Below, in pieces: positions 19,048 through 29,681 of a stretch of DNA of 64,000 bases. Each line of letters begins with the position of its first letter. Position 1 is the first letter of the stretch. Origin of the DNA: Choricystis sp. odSpoLacu1 (taxonomy: Eukaryota; Chlorophyta; Trebouxiophyceae); assembly GCA_958009055.1 (NCBI GenBank), contig OY253654.1, positions 682,001 through 746,000 of the forward strand. The letters are read 5' to 3'. Below the pieces are notes generated by a model that worked only from the letters and a program-made list of their open reading frames with translations, was not told the DNA's origin and made no database searches. Made by a program: the position numbers and the translations under genes.

Positions 19048-21733
19048 ATGCCTCCCTCCTCCCTCCTCCCACTTGGTCTGGTGTGTTTGTTGTCGGTGCG
19101 TGCGTTGTGTGGGGTGTGGCAGGCACGGCCAACGCGGCCAATGGCGCGCTTTTAGTGGGTGCTAGTTCTCACAATGGTGGGCTAGCGTTTTTCTTGGTCC
19201 GCTTTCTTTCTTGGTCCGCGGGAAAGCTTCCCGCCCGCCTCCCCTCCTTCCTGTCGGCTCCCTTCTTGTGAGTCTACACGTGCGAATGTGACAGGTGGCT
19301 CCTGTGACAGAGCGCGTCCAAAAACAGCCCTCCCCCACCCCACAGCTGGCCACGCACGCCGCCGCGTACAATGCGTCTGCTTTCGACCTTGCCGCCCTCG
19401 AGTCGCGCGCCCAGCCGGTGCTGCCCCAGGTATCGGTGCCACTGAATCCGTCATATCAATTGTTTAGGTGAGAAGAGAGGAAATGGGGGCTTTGGTGAGC
19501 GCCATTGGGGCAAAGCGGGTCGTCACACCCCCTCCGCTCTCTCTCTCTTCAACCGGCCTCCGCCTCCACACCTCACAACAGCTATTGCTCCCCTTCCTCC
19601 CCCAACCTGCCCCCCCCCAACCAAAACGTGGTGTGGTGGTGGCAGGGCTGCCCCCCTGTCATTCCCGCAGACGACCCTCTGCTTGTGAAAACGGCGCCTG
19701 GGTGTTCGCCCGAACAGGCTGCCCTCATGTTTTACGGTTCAGACCCGCTCACCCACAAAGCCTCGATTCTGATCTCGTGGGCCACGTGCGACGGTGTGTG
19801 GACGCCGGCGCCCACGGGGACGGCGCTGCCGACTGACGCTGCCACGAGTGTGGTGCGGCTGGGGCGCGCTCCCGGCGTCTACACCCGCACAGTTCAAGGC
19901 GTCGCCACCTCCTACGTCGCCTCCTTTGGCTCCACTGGGGGCGGCACGTATGTCTCTCCGATCCTGCACCACGCGCTGGTGACTCAGCTGGAGAGTGGCA
20001 AGTGGTTCTATAAAATCGAAGATGGGGTGCAGCTTGCCGGCGTGCCCGCTGGCTCCACCCCCGCCTACGGCTCCTTTGACGTGCGCGACCCGTCCAATCC
20101 GTTTCCGTACACCATTTCGTTCTTGGGGGATCCTGGGCAGCTCGTCAATACGACGACAACGATCGAGATTGCGGCTGCGGCAAAACCCGATCTCGTGTTG
20201 ATGACGGGCGACCTTTCCTACGCCGACCAAATCATCCAAAACCCAAAATACGGCCCCGCCGGCGTCGACCTGCTGTCCTTCTACCAGCACTACGGCCAAA
20301 ACATGAACTTTTTTGGCCCCCGCTGGGACATGTGGGGCCGTTTTGTTTCCCGACTCATCGGGAGTGTGCCTTACATCACGACCAACGGCAATCATGAAGC
20401 CCCGGACGACACGGTGCCGCTCAACTTCAACTATTTTGCTCAAAACGCGGCATCCCCGTGCGCCGGGTTTGCGTGCGCCTTCAACTTCGAGGCGCGCCAG
20501 CTGAATTACAACCATCGCTACCCGCTGCCGCAAACGGAGGCGATCAGAACTCAAGGCCCGACGACAGACTCACTGGGCCCCGTCACCCTGGACCCCGCCA
20601 CCTACACCCGCAACGCGTGGCAGCGCACCGAGGTGGCGGGCGTGGCCACCATCATCACGCTGAATGAGTACATCCTGTACGACGATGCGTCGACGGCGAG
20701 CGCTCAATACCAGTGGCTGGCAAATGAGCTCGCCACCCGCCCCGTCGACCGCTCCCGCACGCCCTGGCTGCTTGTCATGCTGCACGCACCCTGGTACGCG
20801 TCGTTTGCTAAGCATTGGATGGAGGCGGAGTGTTTCCGCAAAACGTACGAACCACTGTTTGCTGCCGCCGGCGTGGACTTGATCGCGAGCGGCCACCAGC
20901 ATTCCTATGAGCGCACGTATCCTTCAAACAACTGGGCGGTGGACGCGGAGTGTGGCGCGACGCACGTGATGGTCGGCGGAGGCGGCAGCGATGATTTGAC
21001 CATGGGTTATATTGATCAAGTGTTGGGCACCAACTCGCCCTATGGCTACTACAAGGCCACCTACTGCTTGGGAGCCAACACGCCCAACCCGGCTCAACCC
21101 TACTGGCCAGGTGAGAGAGGAGGGAGGACGGACGCGTTGTTTTACTTTTTGTGTGTTTTTCATCAACCGCCACCCGAACCACACACACACAATCCCAACC
21201 ACACAGCCTACTTCGCCACCCAGTACCCCGGCCAATACGGCCCCGGCGGCTGGTGCACCCCTCCCCCCGAGATTCTGTGCCCCGCGGCCCAACCAGCCGT
21301 CAGCGCGTTTCGCGCTCAGTCTTACGGCACCGGCGTCTTCAAAATGCTGTCCCCCACCAAAGCTGTGTGGACGTGGACCGCGCACGCCGACCCGCACAAG
21401 CCGGCCGACGAGGTCGTGCTGCTGCGGTCGGACGCGCGGCAGGCACTGTGTGCGACGAGGGCGGCAAAGCAGGGTGTTTTGAAAAACGTCACTGCCTGGA
21501 ATCCCTTGACCAAGGTGACCACCGTCAAGACGACGATCAACTCCACGCTCAACTCGCTGTCCGCGACCGGCCTGGGCGCCAAGCCGGTGGTGGACCCGTC
21601 CGCGCTGCCCCCGGCGGCCGCGGCCGCCAAGGCGGACGCACTTTGGCAAGCCAACTGGACGTCGGCGGGCGTGGTGGCGGCCAAGGCGAAGGTGGTGGCC
21701 AAGCTGAACGTGTCTGTGGCGGCGCTGGGGTGA
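19048..21733 (+). CDS. Secreted purple acid phosphatase
   Basis: Exons 19048..19095, 19346..19467, 19582..21110, 21207..21733 (741 aa). The 48-nt first exon joins in phase to give MPPSSLLPLGLVCLLSLATH followed by AAAYNAS, a clean signal peptide; this supports the chosen start. The metallophosphatase metal-ligand motifs appear in order: GDPG (about residue 240), GDLSYAD (265), GNHE (325), MLHAPWY (457) and GHQHSYER (493). The Tyr in GDLSYAD is the one that gives purple acid phosphatases their Fe(III) charge-transfer colour. Several N-glycosylation sites occur. The enzyme would hydrolyse phosphate esters outside the cell or in the vacuole. It is longer than usual plant PAPs because of a 200-residue C-terminal region with NxS/T sites. 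Confidence 0.92.
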
Positions 21734-21956
21734 GAGTTGTTTTTTCTAGTGTGTGTCGAACAAGGGGGCGGGGGGTCGTTTTTTTCGACGCACAGATTGA
21801 TTTAGTTTTTTTTCTACATGCAGGGGGCGTGCGTGTGCGTCGTGTGTGTGTGCGCTCTCTCTTTTTGTTTGGTTCAAACCCCGAGTGCCACTCTCTCTCG
21901 TGCAAAAGGAAAAAAAGAGACAAAAAAAACACGCAATCTTTCTCTCTCTATCTCAC

Positions 21957-22643
21957 TCACCCCACTACATCCACCCGCTGCACTAGCTCGGGCCCAGGGC
22001 ACCCCGACACAAAGTAGTACGTCCCCGTCTGGTTGAAGCTCACCCCCACGTTACCGACCCGCGTGAAGGGCGCGATTTCGACAGAGGGCTCGCCGTCGGC
22101 CGGGCACGCACCACTCTTCACTTGCGTCACCTCCGCGTCCTCCCCCGACCACACAAAGCGCACGGTCGCCCCGCGGCAGATGGTGACCGGGTAGCGCGGC
22201 ACCTGGGTCGTCCAGGTGATGACGACAAAGGCGCCCGCGTTGCCGAGCGTCGCGGCGTCCACGCAGTCGCCCTTCCCCCCCGCCGCGATCGTTTGCGTGC
22301 CGTCGCTCGACCACGCGCGCGCGTTTTCGCCCAACGTCGACACCGACGCGTCCGCCAGGGAGCGCCGCGACCCCGAGTAAATCCATTTGCCCGTCTTGGG
22401 GTCGTAGGCGGCGGACCGGGCGTTGGGGCTGGAGGTGGCGGTAGAGGCGTCCAGCAGGCCGCGGCCAGAGGACGACGGTCCCTGCGCGAAGCCGCCCGAC
22501 GACCCGCCGATCCACTTGCCCGTGTTGGGGTCAAAGGCGGCGGCAAAGCCAGAGCCCGAGCTGGAGGTCGCGGCATCCGCGGCAGCGAGCGACACGAGCG
22601 ACGCGGCCGCGGTCGCGGCCAACAGCAGGTGGAGGGGGCGCAT
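21957..22643 (-). CDS. Secreted cupredoxin-like protein with two GKW repeats
   Basis: Single exon, 228 aa. The signal peptide MRPLHLLLAATAAASLVSLA is followed by two copies of a short repeat, FDPNTGKWIGGS (about residues 37-48) and YDPKTGKWIYSGS (about 80-92). The C-terminal 110 residues have the phytocyanin/plastocyanin strand pattern: VTICRGATVRFVWSGEDAEV, then VSFNQTGTYYFVSGCPG. The usual first copper His (in HxV) is replaced by Ala-Glu, and the second His after the Cys is missing, so copper binding is doubtful. It lies in the same direction just after the multicopper oxidase, 240 bp downstream of that gene's stop. Confidence 0.75.
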   Translation of the reverse strand: MRPLHLLLAATAAASLVSLAAADAATSSSGSGFAAAFDPNTGKWIGGSSGGFAQGPSSSGRGLLDASTATSSPNARSAAYDPKTGKWIYSGSRRSLADASVSTLGENARAWSSDGTQTIAAGGKGDCVDAATLGNAGAFVVITWTTQVPRYPVTICRGATVRFVWSGEDAEVTQVKSGACPADGEPSVEIAPFTRVGNVGVSFNQTGTYYFVSGCPGPELVQRVDVVG

Positions 22644-22652
22644 GACGGAAAG

Positions 22653-22785
22653 ACCCCGGATTTTGGGGAGGGTGTGGCAGGAAAACCCCGGGTTTGGGGC
22701 AGGTGTGAGTCAGGAGGGCAGGGTTTGGGGTGTGGGTGGGTGCAGGTGGGTGGGTGGGCGCTGGGTTTGTGGGGCGCGGGGCGGG
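22653..22785. repeat. Degenerate ~31-nt tandem repeat upstream of the cupredoxin-like gene
   Basis: Four copies of a GGGTTTGGGG-centred unit (ccggattttggggaggg, ccgggtttggggcaggt, cagggtttggggtgtgg, ctgggtttgtggggcgc) occupy the promoter side of the minus-strand gene. On the coding strand they are CCCCAAACCC boxes spaced by about one DNA-helix multiple. Confidence 0.6.
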
Positions 22786-22883
22786 GAGAAACCAACAAAA
22801 ACGTGGGTTGAGTTGTGACGCCGACTCGACGCGGAATTCGGTTAAAGCAATGAAAAAACACTACTCTCTCTCCCCCTCTGCTT

Positions 22884-25037
22884 CTACTCCACCAACAGCA
22901 CAAACGCCAGCCCCATTTTCTCATGCCACACGACGTGGCAGTGCACATACCAAGGGCCGGGCGCGGCGGCGACGAGGCGCAGGCGCGCGTGCGACCGTGG
23001 CGCGACGGTGGCGGTGTCTCGAGCGACGATGGCGGTGGTGGTGGTCGAATCATCGCTACTCCGCCCCCCTCGTCCCACCACATAGTCACCCGCGTCTGTG
23101 CCCCCTGCGTCCAGCACCCAGAACGCCGCGCCGTGCACGTGAATGGGGTGGTCATTAGCGTCTCGGTTGTTGAAGATCAAATCGACGACCGAACCCAGCG
23201 GCACGCGCACAATGTGCCACCCCGCCCGCGCGTCATGTGGGGGGGCGACGTCCGGTGACGATGCCGCGGCAGGAGGGGGCGGGTCGGGAGGCAGCCCCAC
23301 CCCCTCTGGGTTGCCTGCAATCCGCTCCAGCAGCGACGGAAACGAGTCGCCCGGCTCGTCGTGCGCTCCATCCACCGCGTGCGGCTTGTGGGACACGCCG
23401 TTGACGTACATAGCGGCCGCGTCAGCGCCATCGGTCTTGGACTCGATGGTCAGGGTGTGCGTCACATCGGCGCGCGGCGGTGGTGGCGTCAACGCGGTGC
23501 CCCCGGGTGGCGGCAGAGGGGGCACGCTGCCTGGCGCGCTGGCGTCGAAGATTGGCGGCATCGAAGGCGCCCTCCCACTGCCGTCAAAATCCAGCACCGC
23601 CAGCGCGGACGGGGAGGAGGGGGTCGCGTCAAAGAGGGATGAATCCATGACGACCACCACCCACGCAGGCGCGGAGGCGGCCATGCTGTCGCCCTCTTTC
23701 ACCGGCGTGCACACCTCCACGTCCAGCCGCTGACCCACCGCCAGGCGCAGCGGCCTCGTGACACGGGTGCGGGCGGTGGGAACCCCGTCGGCCGCGACCA
23801 CGAAAACGTGCGGCTTGACTCCGCCCGGCCGCACAAAGTGCACTGCCACCGGCGCCATGCCGCCTCCATTGATGAAACGCAGCAGGGGCAGGGGGTCGGC
23901 CGAGGAGCAGGCGGCGGGCGCAGACCGCAGCACGGGTGGCGGGGGTGGGCACGTGGCGTTGGGCGCAGAGACACACGCCGCCGCGCCCGCCGCCACGCCG
24001 TTGATGGTGACTGAGGACGGCACCGGCTCATTGCCCGCGGGATTGCCCGCCCCCGTCAGCTTGGGCAGGAAGGCGGCGGCGGGGGCGCGGTACCAGTCGG
24101 CGACGAACACAATGGTGTCGGCCTTCCGCCTCCCATCACCCTCGCCCCGCACCACCAACGCGCCCCGCACGCCGTCCACATACTGGACACCGGCATGGGC
24201 GTGCCACCAGTAGGTGCCGGGGTCGGGGGGGGCGATGCTGTACAGAAAAACGGGGGGACCGCCCGCCGCAGTGGCGGCCCCCTCCACCGCGGCCGACACA
24301 GGCCGCTGCGTGACGCCGGCCGCGCCATCGGAGGCGACGCCCGTGCCTCGTGCATCCTCTCCCACTCTCACACCGTGCCAGTGCAGGGAGGAGGGGGAGG
24401 GCAGAGCGTTGACGTACTCCACGACTGTCGTGTCCCCCGCGTCCACCCACACCGCGGGGCCTGGCGTCCGCCCATTGACGACGGCCGCGACTCTGTCCAC
24501 GCCGTCGGGGGCGACGTGCGCGTGGGACGCCACCAGGCGCTGGCGCCGGATCACGGGGTGTGTGCTGTGGGTTGTGTTCCTCTGCTCCGCGCACAGGCCG
24601 CTGCCCGCCAGCGCGCACGCGCCCAGCCGGGTGCAGCATGTGTTGGAGGGACATGAAGCTATGTAGGCGCCGCACGGTGCGCCCGGGCCAGCGGCGACGG
24701 GCAGGGAAGCGGGTGGCGGAGGGCGCGCCACGCCGCCGCCTTGACACGGCGACCCGCGCCCACTGTACGCCGGCTGGCACAGCGGCCCGCACGCCCAGGG
24801 AGACAGGCTGCACGTCCCCCGCGCCGAGCAGCAATGGCCCAGGACGCAGGCGCCCACGCCGCGGCCGCAGGGGCCGCGCACGTGGCGGAAGCGCGCGCGC
24901 GGGTCGACGTTGGCGTCCAGCTCCGCCGCCGAGGCCGCCACCAGCTGGGCGGCGATGAGGTCGTCGATGTCGGTGGGTGGAGCGGGGGCGGCGAGGTGGA
25001 GGAGGGGGAGGGCGAGGAGGAAAAAGGCGCGACGCAT
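22884..25037 (-). CDS. Secreted multicopper oxidase with N-terminal chitin-binding domains
   Basis: Single exon, 717 aa from the ATG at 25037; MRRAFFLLALPLLHLAAPAP is a signal peptide, and an in-frame ATG nine codons upstream sits in a palindrome. Residues about 50-145 hold two Cys-rich hevein-like (CBM18-type) modules (CVLGHCCSARGTCSLSPWAC; SCPSNTCCTRLGACALAGSG). Three cupredoxin domains follow with all copper ligands: HWHG (about residue 220), WWHAHAG (276), HPIHVHG (632) and HCHVVWHEKM (702). The axial Met suggests a lower-potential type-1 site. Laccase, ascorbate-oxidase or ferroxidase activity is possible; the chitin-binding modules suggest a cell-wall or glycan location. No introns, unlike most neighbours. 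Confidence 0.9.
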   Translation of the reverse strand: MRRAFFLLALPLLHLAAPAPPTDIDDLIAAQLVAASAAELDANVDPRARFRHVRGPCGRGVGACVLGHCCSARGTCSLSPWACGPLCQPAYSGRGSPCQGGGVARPPPPASLPVAAGPGAPCGAYIASCPSNTCCTRLGACALAGSGLCAEQRNTTHSTHPVIRRQRLVASHAHVAPDGVDRVAAVVNGRTPGPAVWVDAGDTTVVEYVNALPSPSSLHWHGVRVGEDARGTGVASDGAAGVTQRPVSAAVEGAATAAGGPPVFLYSIAPPDPGTYWWHAHAGVQYVDGVRGALVVRGEGDGRRKADTIVFVADWYRAPAAAFLPKLTGAGNPAGNEPVPSSVTINGVAAGAAACVSAPNATCPPPPPVLRSAPAACSSADPLPLLRFINGGGMAPVAVHFVRPGGVKPHVFVVAADGVPTARTRVTRPLRLAVGQRLDVEVCTPVKEGDSMAASAPAWVVVVMDSSLFDATPSSPSALAVLDFDGSGRAPSMPPIFDASAPGSVPPLPPPGGTALTPPPPRADVTHTLTIESKTDGADAAAMYVNGVSHKPHAVDGAHDEPGDSFPSLLERIAGNPEGVGLPPDPPPPAAASSPDVAPPHDARAGWHIVRVPLGSVVDLIFNNRDANDHPIHVHGAAFWVLDAGGTDAGDYVVGRGGRSSDDSTTTTAIVARDTATVAPRSHARLRLVAAAPGPWYVHCHVVWHEKMGLAFVLLVE

Positions 25038-25040
25038 CAC

Positions 25041-25067
25041 GGTGTGTTCAATTGAATTGAACACACC
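25041..25067. promoter_or_regulatory. Perfect 27-nt palindrome just upstream of the multicopper oxidase start
   Basis: Arms of 13 nt (GGTGTGTTCAATT and its exact complement) flank a single central G, three bases before the preferred ATG. Possible operator or hairpin in the 5' UTR. Confidence 0.7.
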
Positions 25068-25077
25068 TCGCGGGTCG

Positions 25078-25105
25078 CCTTTGCTCTCGCGGGCGAGAGC
25101 AAAGG
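25078..25105. promoter_or_regulatory. Perfect 13-bp stem hairpin upstream of the multicopper oxidase
   Basis: CCTTTGCTCTCGC pairs exactly with GCGAGAGCAAAGG around a central GG. It lies 10 bp beyond the first palindrome. Confidence 0.7.
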
Positions 25106-25313
25106 AGCGTCAGCCTCCCGCAGGCCGGTTGAGGTTAACCGCGCATTGAATTGATGGAGTGAGTCTGCGCGTGTGTGTGCGTGTGCGCGCAGGAGGAAGA
25201 GGGGAGCGTGAAAGAAAGAAAAACCGCGTGCGCGTTTTGACGCGTCGGTTTCGTCGTTCTTGTCTTTCTCTCTTCAGCTACACACACCACACACCACACA
25301 CCAACCTAACACT

Positions 25314-26844
25314 CTACAGCCTAGGGCTTGCGCCCCCGCCGCCCTGCACCGGACGGCGGCGGCGGCGGACGGTCCCCTCCCTTTCCCTCCTTCCCACCAC
25401 CCTCCTCCAACCAGTCTCGCCACCCCTCCCCTGGGCCGCGGGCGCCGCCGCCGCCCGCGCGGCGGCCGCCTCCCGCGCCGCCCGCCGCCGGGCGGCCGAC
25501 TTGGTCTCCCCCAGCAGCACAGGCGGCGGCGGGGGTGGTGGCGTGGTCGTCGGTGGTGCCGACGAAGCGGCCGCCGCGCCCGCCGCCACCGCCACAAACG
25601 CGGGGCCGGTGGGAGCAGGAGGAGCAGACGGGGGTGGAGCTGAGCGCCGTGTGGATGCTGGGGCGTCGCCCGCCGCGGGCAGCGCCTGTGCCTGGGTTTT
25701 CGGGCGCGCCGCCGCGCGCGCCTCCCCACCGCCGCCGCCGCCGCCGCCCCGCTTCCTGCCCAGCACCGGCCCCGCGGTCGCGTACGCCACCCGCCGGTCG
25801 GGCGGCGGCGCCGCCCCCCGGTCCACAAACACATGCAGTTTGGGAGGAGGGGGGGCGGAGACAGTGGCCCGCCCACTCACCGTCTCCCGACTGATCGGCA
25901 CGCCGACGTCGCCGTCAGTGGGTAGTGCGCTGTCGTGTGCAGCACCTGCCTTGACCACGCGCGCGGCGCCGGCGCCGGGTGGCACGCGCGCGGCCGGGCC
26001 GCCGCGCGCCCAAGTCACCGCGACGACGGCTGGCAGTTCACCCCCTCCTCCTCCTCCCGTCACGCCGCGCGGCGCCAACTCATTGTATACGCGCGTTGCG
26101 TCCGCCACCAGGGCGGCCGCCGCCGAGTGCACGCGCGCCGCGACGGCGAGCAACGCGGAGCAGAGCGGCGTGAAGAAACACGACGCTAGCTGGCCGCTGG
26201 CCGCCACGGCGGCGCCACGGGAGGCAGCCACCAACGCTCCTGCCAGGGACGCGGTGGCGGCGACAGCGGTGAGGGTGGGGGCAGGGACGGGGGCGCGCGC
26301 GGCGGACGCGCATGCGGAGGCAGCGCGGGGGCCAGCGTCCACTTCCTGAAGCAGGCGCAGCAGGCGGGCCACCTGTGGGGGAGTGAGATGGGGTGTCGTC
26401 GTGTCGTGTGTGAGGGCGGGGAGGCCGGGAGAGGGCGGTGGAGGCGTGTGCCAGGGGGGGGCGCCTGCGCCTTGGCCTTTTGGCCGTCGTTCGCCGTCTC
26501 TCCTCTTCCCTCTCTCTCACCTCTGCCAACCGACGGTAGTGCGCCCCCCCCCCATGCTGCGCTTTGTTGCGGTACAGCAGTCGGGTCAGCATGGCAGCCT
26601 CCCGCGCCAGGGCGGGAGGGGAGAGGCGGGCCTGTGGGATTTTGGGGGAGAGGGATTCATATACGTGCGTGGCGCACGTTGAACAGGCGGCCGAGGGGGG
26701 AGGGAGGCGTGGAGAGGGGCGCGCAGGTGGCACGAAGGGGAGAGGGAGGTTGTGAGGCGCGGCTCGGCCGACCGACGGCGCACAGAGCGCTCGGGCGTCG
26801 CCGTCGACACCTCCCCTTTTTTCACTCACCTGCACGTCCTCCAT
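25314..26844 (-). CDS. Nepro/DUF4477-like nucleolar protein
   Basis: Three exons on the minus strand: 26844..26830 (15 nt, MEDVQ), 26631..26521 and 26372..25314 (394 aa). The conserved core spans the exon 2-3 junction: ALAREAAMLTRLLYRNKAQH, then HYRRLAEVARLLRLLQEVDA. It matches the N-terminal signature of Nepro (C3orf17, DUF4477), a nucleolar protein linked to RNase MRP/rRNA processing. The C-terminal half is Ala/Pro/Arg-rich, includes a KLHVFVDRG segment and ends in a basic stretch. The splice sites are strong (caggtgagt, cccacag), and the 37-codon middle exon keeps the frame. The family match rests on the short core. Confidence 0.65.
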
Positions 26845-27074
26845 GACAAGACCACTCAAAGAATGGGGTGGAGGGAGGAGCAAACACGCACCCCGCCCGC
26901 GCCAGCGGTATGTGTGGGCGGCAGCTTCAGAAAGGGGGAAGAAGAGTGGTTGAGAGTTTTCGTGTTTCGTCAACCAAAACTCACTCTCGCTTTACTTTTT
27001 TTTCTCTTTCGGCCGCTAGCCTCCCGCTTCCTGCCACTCCCCAGCCTCCCCAGCTTTCCCACACACTTGTCAAG

Positions 27075-29500
27075 ATGGCCAAGAAGATTGCTCCCGTTGG
27101 TGCGTTGAGGGGAGGGAAAGGGGAAAGGCGGCGACCCGGGCAGCACGCACCGACATGCATCAATCGTCCTTGCGTTTCTTGCCCCTCGACGCATTCCTCT
27201 CCGCCGCCTCCACCGCCTCTCACACTCCCTCCCCTCCCCCTTTACCCCCCACAGACACGCCCGAAGAAGGCCAGGACCACGCTGAAGGCCACATCACGGG
27301 CCACGGCCACCACGGCCACGGCCACGGCGCCCCCGCTGCCCCCGTCGCGCGCCCGTCTGCTAGGACGGTCATCCGCGGCCGCGTGCGCAACGCCACCCGC
27401 ACCCGCAACACCTACCTGGTGGACCTGGCCTGCTGGGCGCCTCCTGACTCGTGAGTGATGGGGTGGAGGGGGGGGGGAGGGGAGGAGAAGGCGCGGCGGC
27501 GTTGATTGAATTCGGCGGTTGCACGCGTCGGGGCGCTAGCCAAAACGCAAACACCGCGCCCCGCTCCTCGTTGACAGCCTCCCTTTTTCCTCTACCCACC
27601 CACAGCTTCAAGGTCACCAAGGATGACCTGATCGAGGGCATCAAGAAGACGGTGCGTGCTGGTGGTGGGAGACGACGGGTGGGCGGCATGCGTTTTCAGA
27701 GCACGAATTTGCATCAAACGAAAAACGCTCGCTCGGGGGGAACCAAGCCGCTGGCAACCCCTAGACTCTCTGTGCGTGGTTTCTGCCTGTCCCTCCCCCC
27801 TCCCTCCCTTCCTCACACACCCACACACTCACCCACAAACCACCTTTCTCCTTACCTTCCTCCCACAGGAACAATTCTCCCCGGAAGCCGTCGACTTCCT
27901 CACTCGCGTCGCCAAAGCGTCGGGCCTCGGCGACGCGACCGCGCTCACCCCCTCCATCAAAAAGATGCTGTTCCGCGACAACAAGTACCACTCCACCTAT
28001 GACGACTCGCGTGACGAGACGTACATGGTGATGTTTGACACGGTGGCGGAGTTGTTGGCCAAAACCAAGACCGACCCCAAATCGATCGACGTGTGCATCA
28101 CGTCCTGCTCCTGCTTTGCGCCCATGCCGTCGCTGTCCTCCGTGCTGGTGCACAAGTTTGGCATGCGCCAGGATGTGCAAACCTTTGCGCTCGCGGGCAT
28201 GGGGTGCGGGTCGTCCGTTCCCTGCGTCGACATGGCGCGCCGCCTCTTGGCCACCCTCCCCAAAGGCTCCAAGGCTCTGATCGTCAACCACGAGAACATC
28301 ACCAACAACTGGTACGTGGGCGAGGACCGGTCCATGCTGCTGGTGAACGTGCTGTTCCGGGCGGGCGGGGCGGCCGTCCTGCTCTCCAACAAGTCCAAGG
28401 GCGCCAAGTACAAGCTGCTGGACGTGGAGCGCACCCACATGTCGGGGACCGACCCCACCGCCGTGGATGCCATCACGGTGGAGTGCGACAACCGGGGGCG
28501 GCGCGGGGTGACGCTGTCCAAAAACTTGACGCGCGTCGCGGGCGCCGCGCTGCGCGCCAACCTCACGGGCATGGCCTCCCGCCAGCTCCCCCTCTCCGAG
28601 CTGGCCCGCGTCGCCCGGGGCGGCAAGCACACCATGCCTGACCTCACCAAAGCGTTCGACAAGTTTTTGCTGCACGCGGGCGGGCCGGCGGTGCTGTACT
28701 CAGCGATCGAGACCCTGGGCCTGGAGGAGTCGCACATGGGGGCGTCCCTGGACTCGCTCAAATACTTTGGCAACACGTCGTCCGCGACCACGTGGTGAGT
28801 AGAGTGGGAAGGGGGTGGGGTGTGTCTTTAGGTTTTGGTTGGGGTTTTTGGCTCGTCCCGCCCGCTGCGTTTTTCCTTCGCCCTGCCCCTCTCTCTACCC
28901 CCTGCCCGCCCCCTCCGTCCGTCCCAAAACCCCATGCCCTATTGTCCCATTGTCTCCCTGCCCCATGTCCTTGTGTCGTGTGTGTCTCCCCTTGTTTTAA
29001 TTTTTGCCCTGTCCCAAACGACCTGTCCCCGCTCACTCTTGCCTCCCCTCCCTCCCCTCCCTCCCTCCCCTCGCCTCCCTAGGTACGCCCTCTCCCGCCT
29101 CGAGCACAACGGCGACGTCAAGGCGGGTCAACGCCTGCTCCAAGTGGCCCTGGGCGGCTCCTTCAAGGCGGGGTCGTGCGCTTTGAAGGCGCTGCGCAAC
29201 GTGCGCGAGCGCCACGAGTGCTGGGCGGCTGTTGATGCCGGCTCCCTGGCCGCCGCCCGCACCCAGGTCGGCGCCCCGCCCGACCCGCGCGAGCAGCTGG
29301 TGTGGCTGTGCGACCGCACCGACGAGGAGGCCCCCCGCAACGCGGCCCAGTCGCGGTACCTGTACGCGGCGATGCGGCAGGCTCTGGATGAAACCGCGGC
29401 CGACCGCGCGGCGGGTGTCCCTCCCGCCAAGGCGCTGGCCCCCATGCCACCCGCGCCGTCCACGCTCAACACGGGGCCGCGCCAGGCCATCGAGTTCTGA
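27075..29500 (+). CDS. KCS: 3-ketoacyl-CoA synthase (FAE1/KCS type) without N-terminal membrane anchor
   Basis: Exons 27075..27099, 27255..27450, 27606..27651, 27869..28794, 29083..29500 (536 aa); all junctions keep phase. The condensing-enzyme fold has catalytic Cys202 (GMGCGSS), His358 (LLHAGG) and Asn391 (GNTSSATTWY), the KCS triad. The family entry motif TYLVDLACWAPPDS is at about residues 67-80. KCS condenses malonyl-CoA with acyl-CoA as the first step of very-long-chain fatty-acid elongation. Plant enzymes begin with two TM helices; here the 65 residues before the core are hydrophilic, with a His-rich HGHHGHGHG tract, and no TM is seen. A 60-residue charged/Pro-rich tail follows the core. 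Either the protein is soluble or an anchor is supplied in another way. Confidence 0.9.
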
Positions 29501-29681
29501 GTGTGTGGTGTGTGGGTGAGAGTGAGACGGTGGGGTGGGTGTTTCCATTTTTTATTGATCTTGGGTGGTTGCGAAGTGAGAGACTTGACTATTTGTGCGT
29601 GCTGTGCGGTGCCCCTTTTCTTCCACTTTCTGGTGTGTGGCATGGTTTTGTGTGGGTGAAGGAAACTGCAAACACTTGATT

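Noticed and set aside
28795..29082. Alternative stop of KCS at 28796-28798 (TGG TGA read through the donor)
   Set aside because: A good donor (gtgagt) and acceptor join in phase to YALSRLEH, which completes the conserved NTSSATTWY motif.
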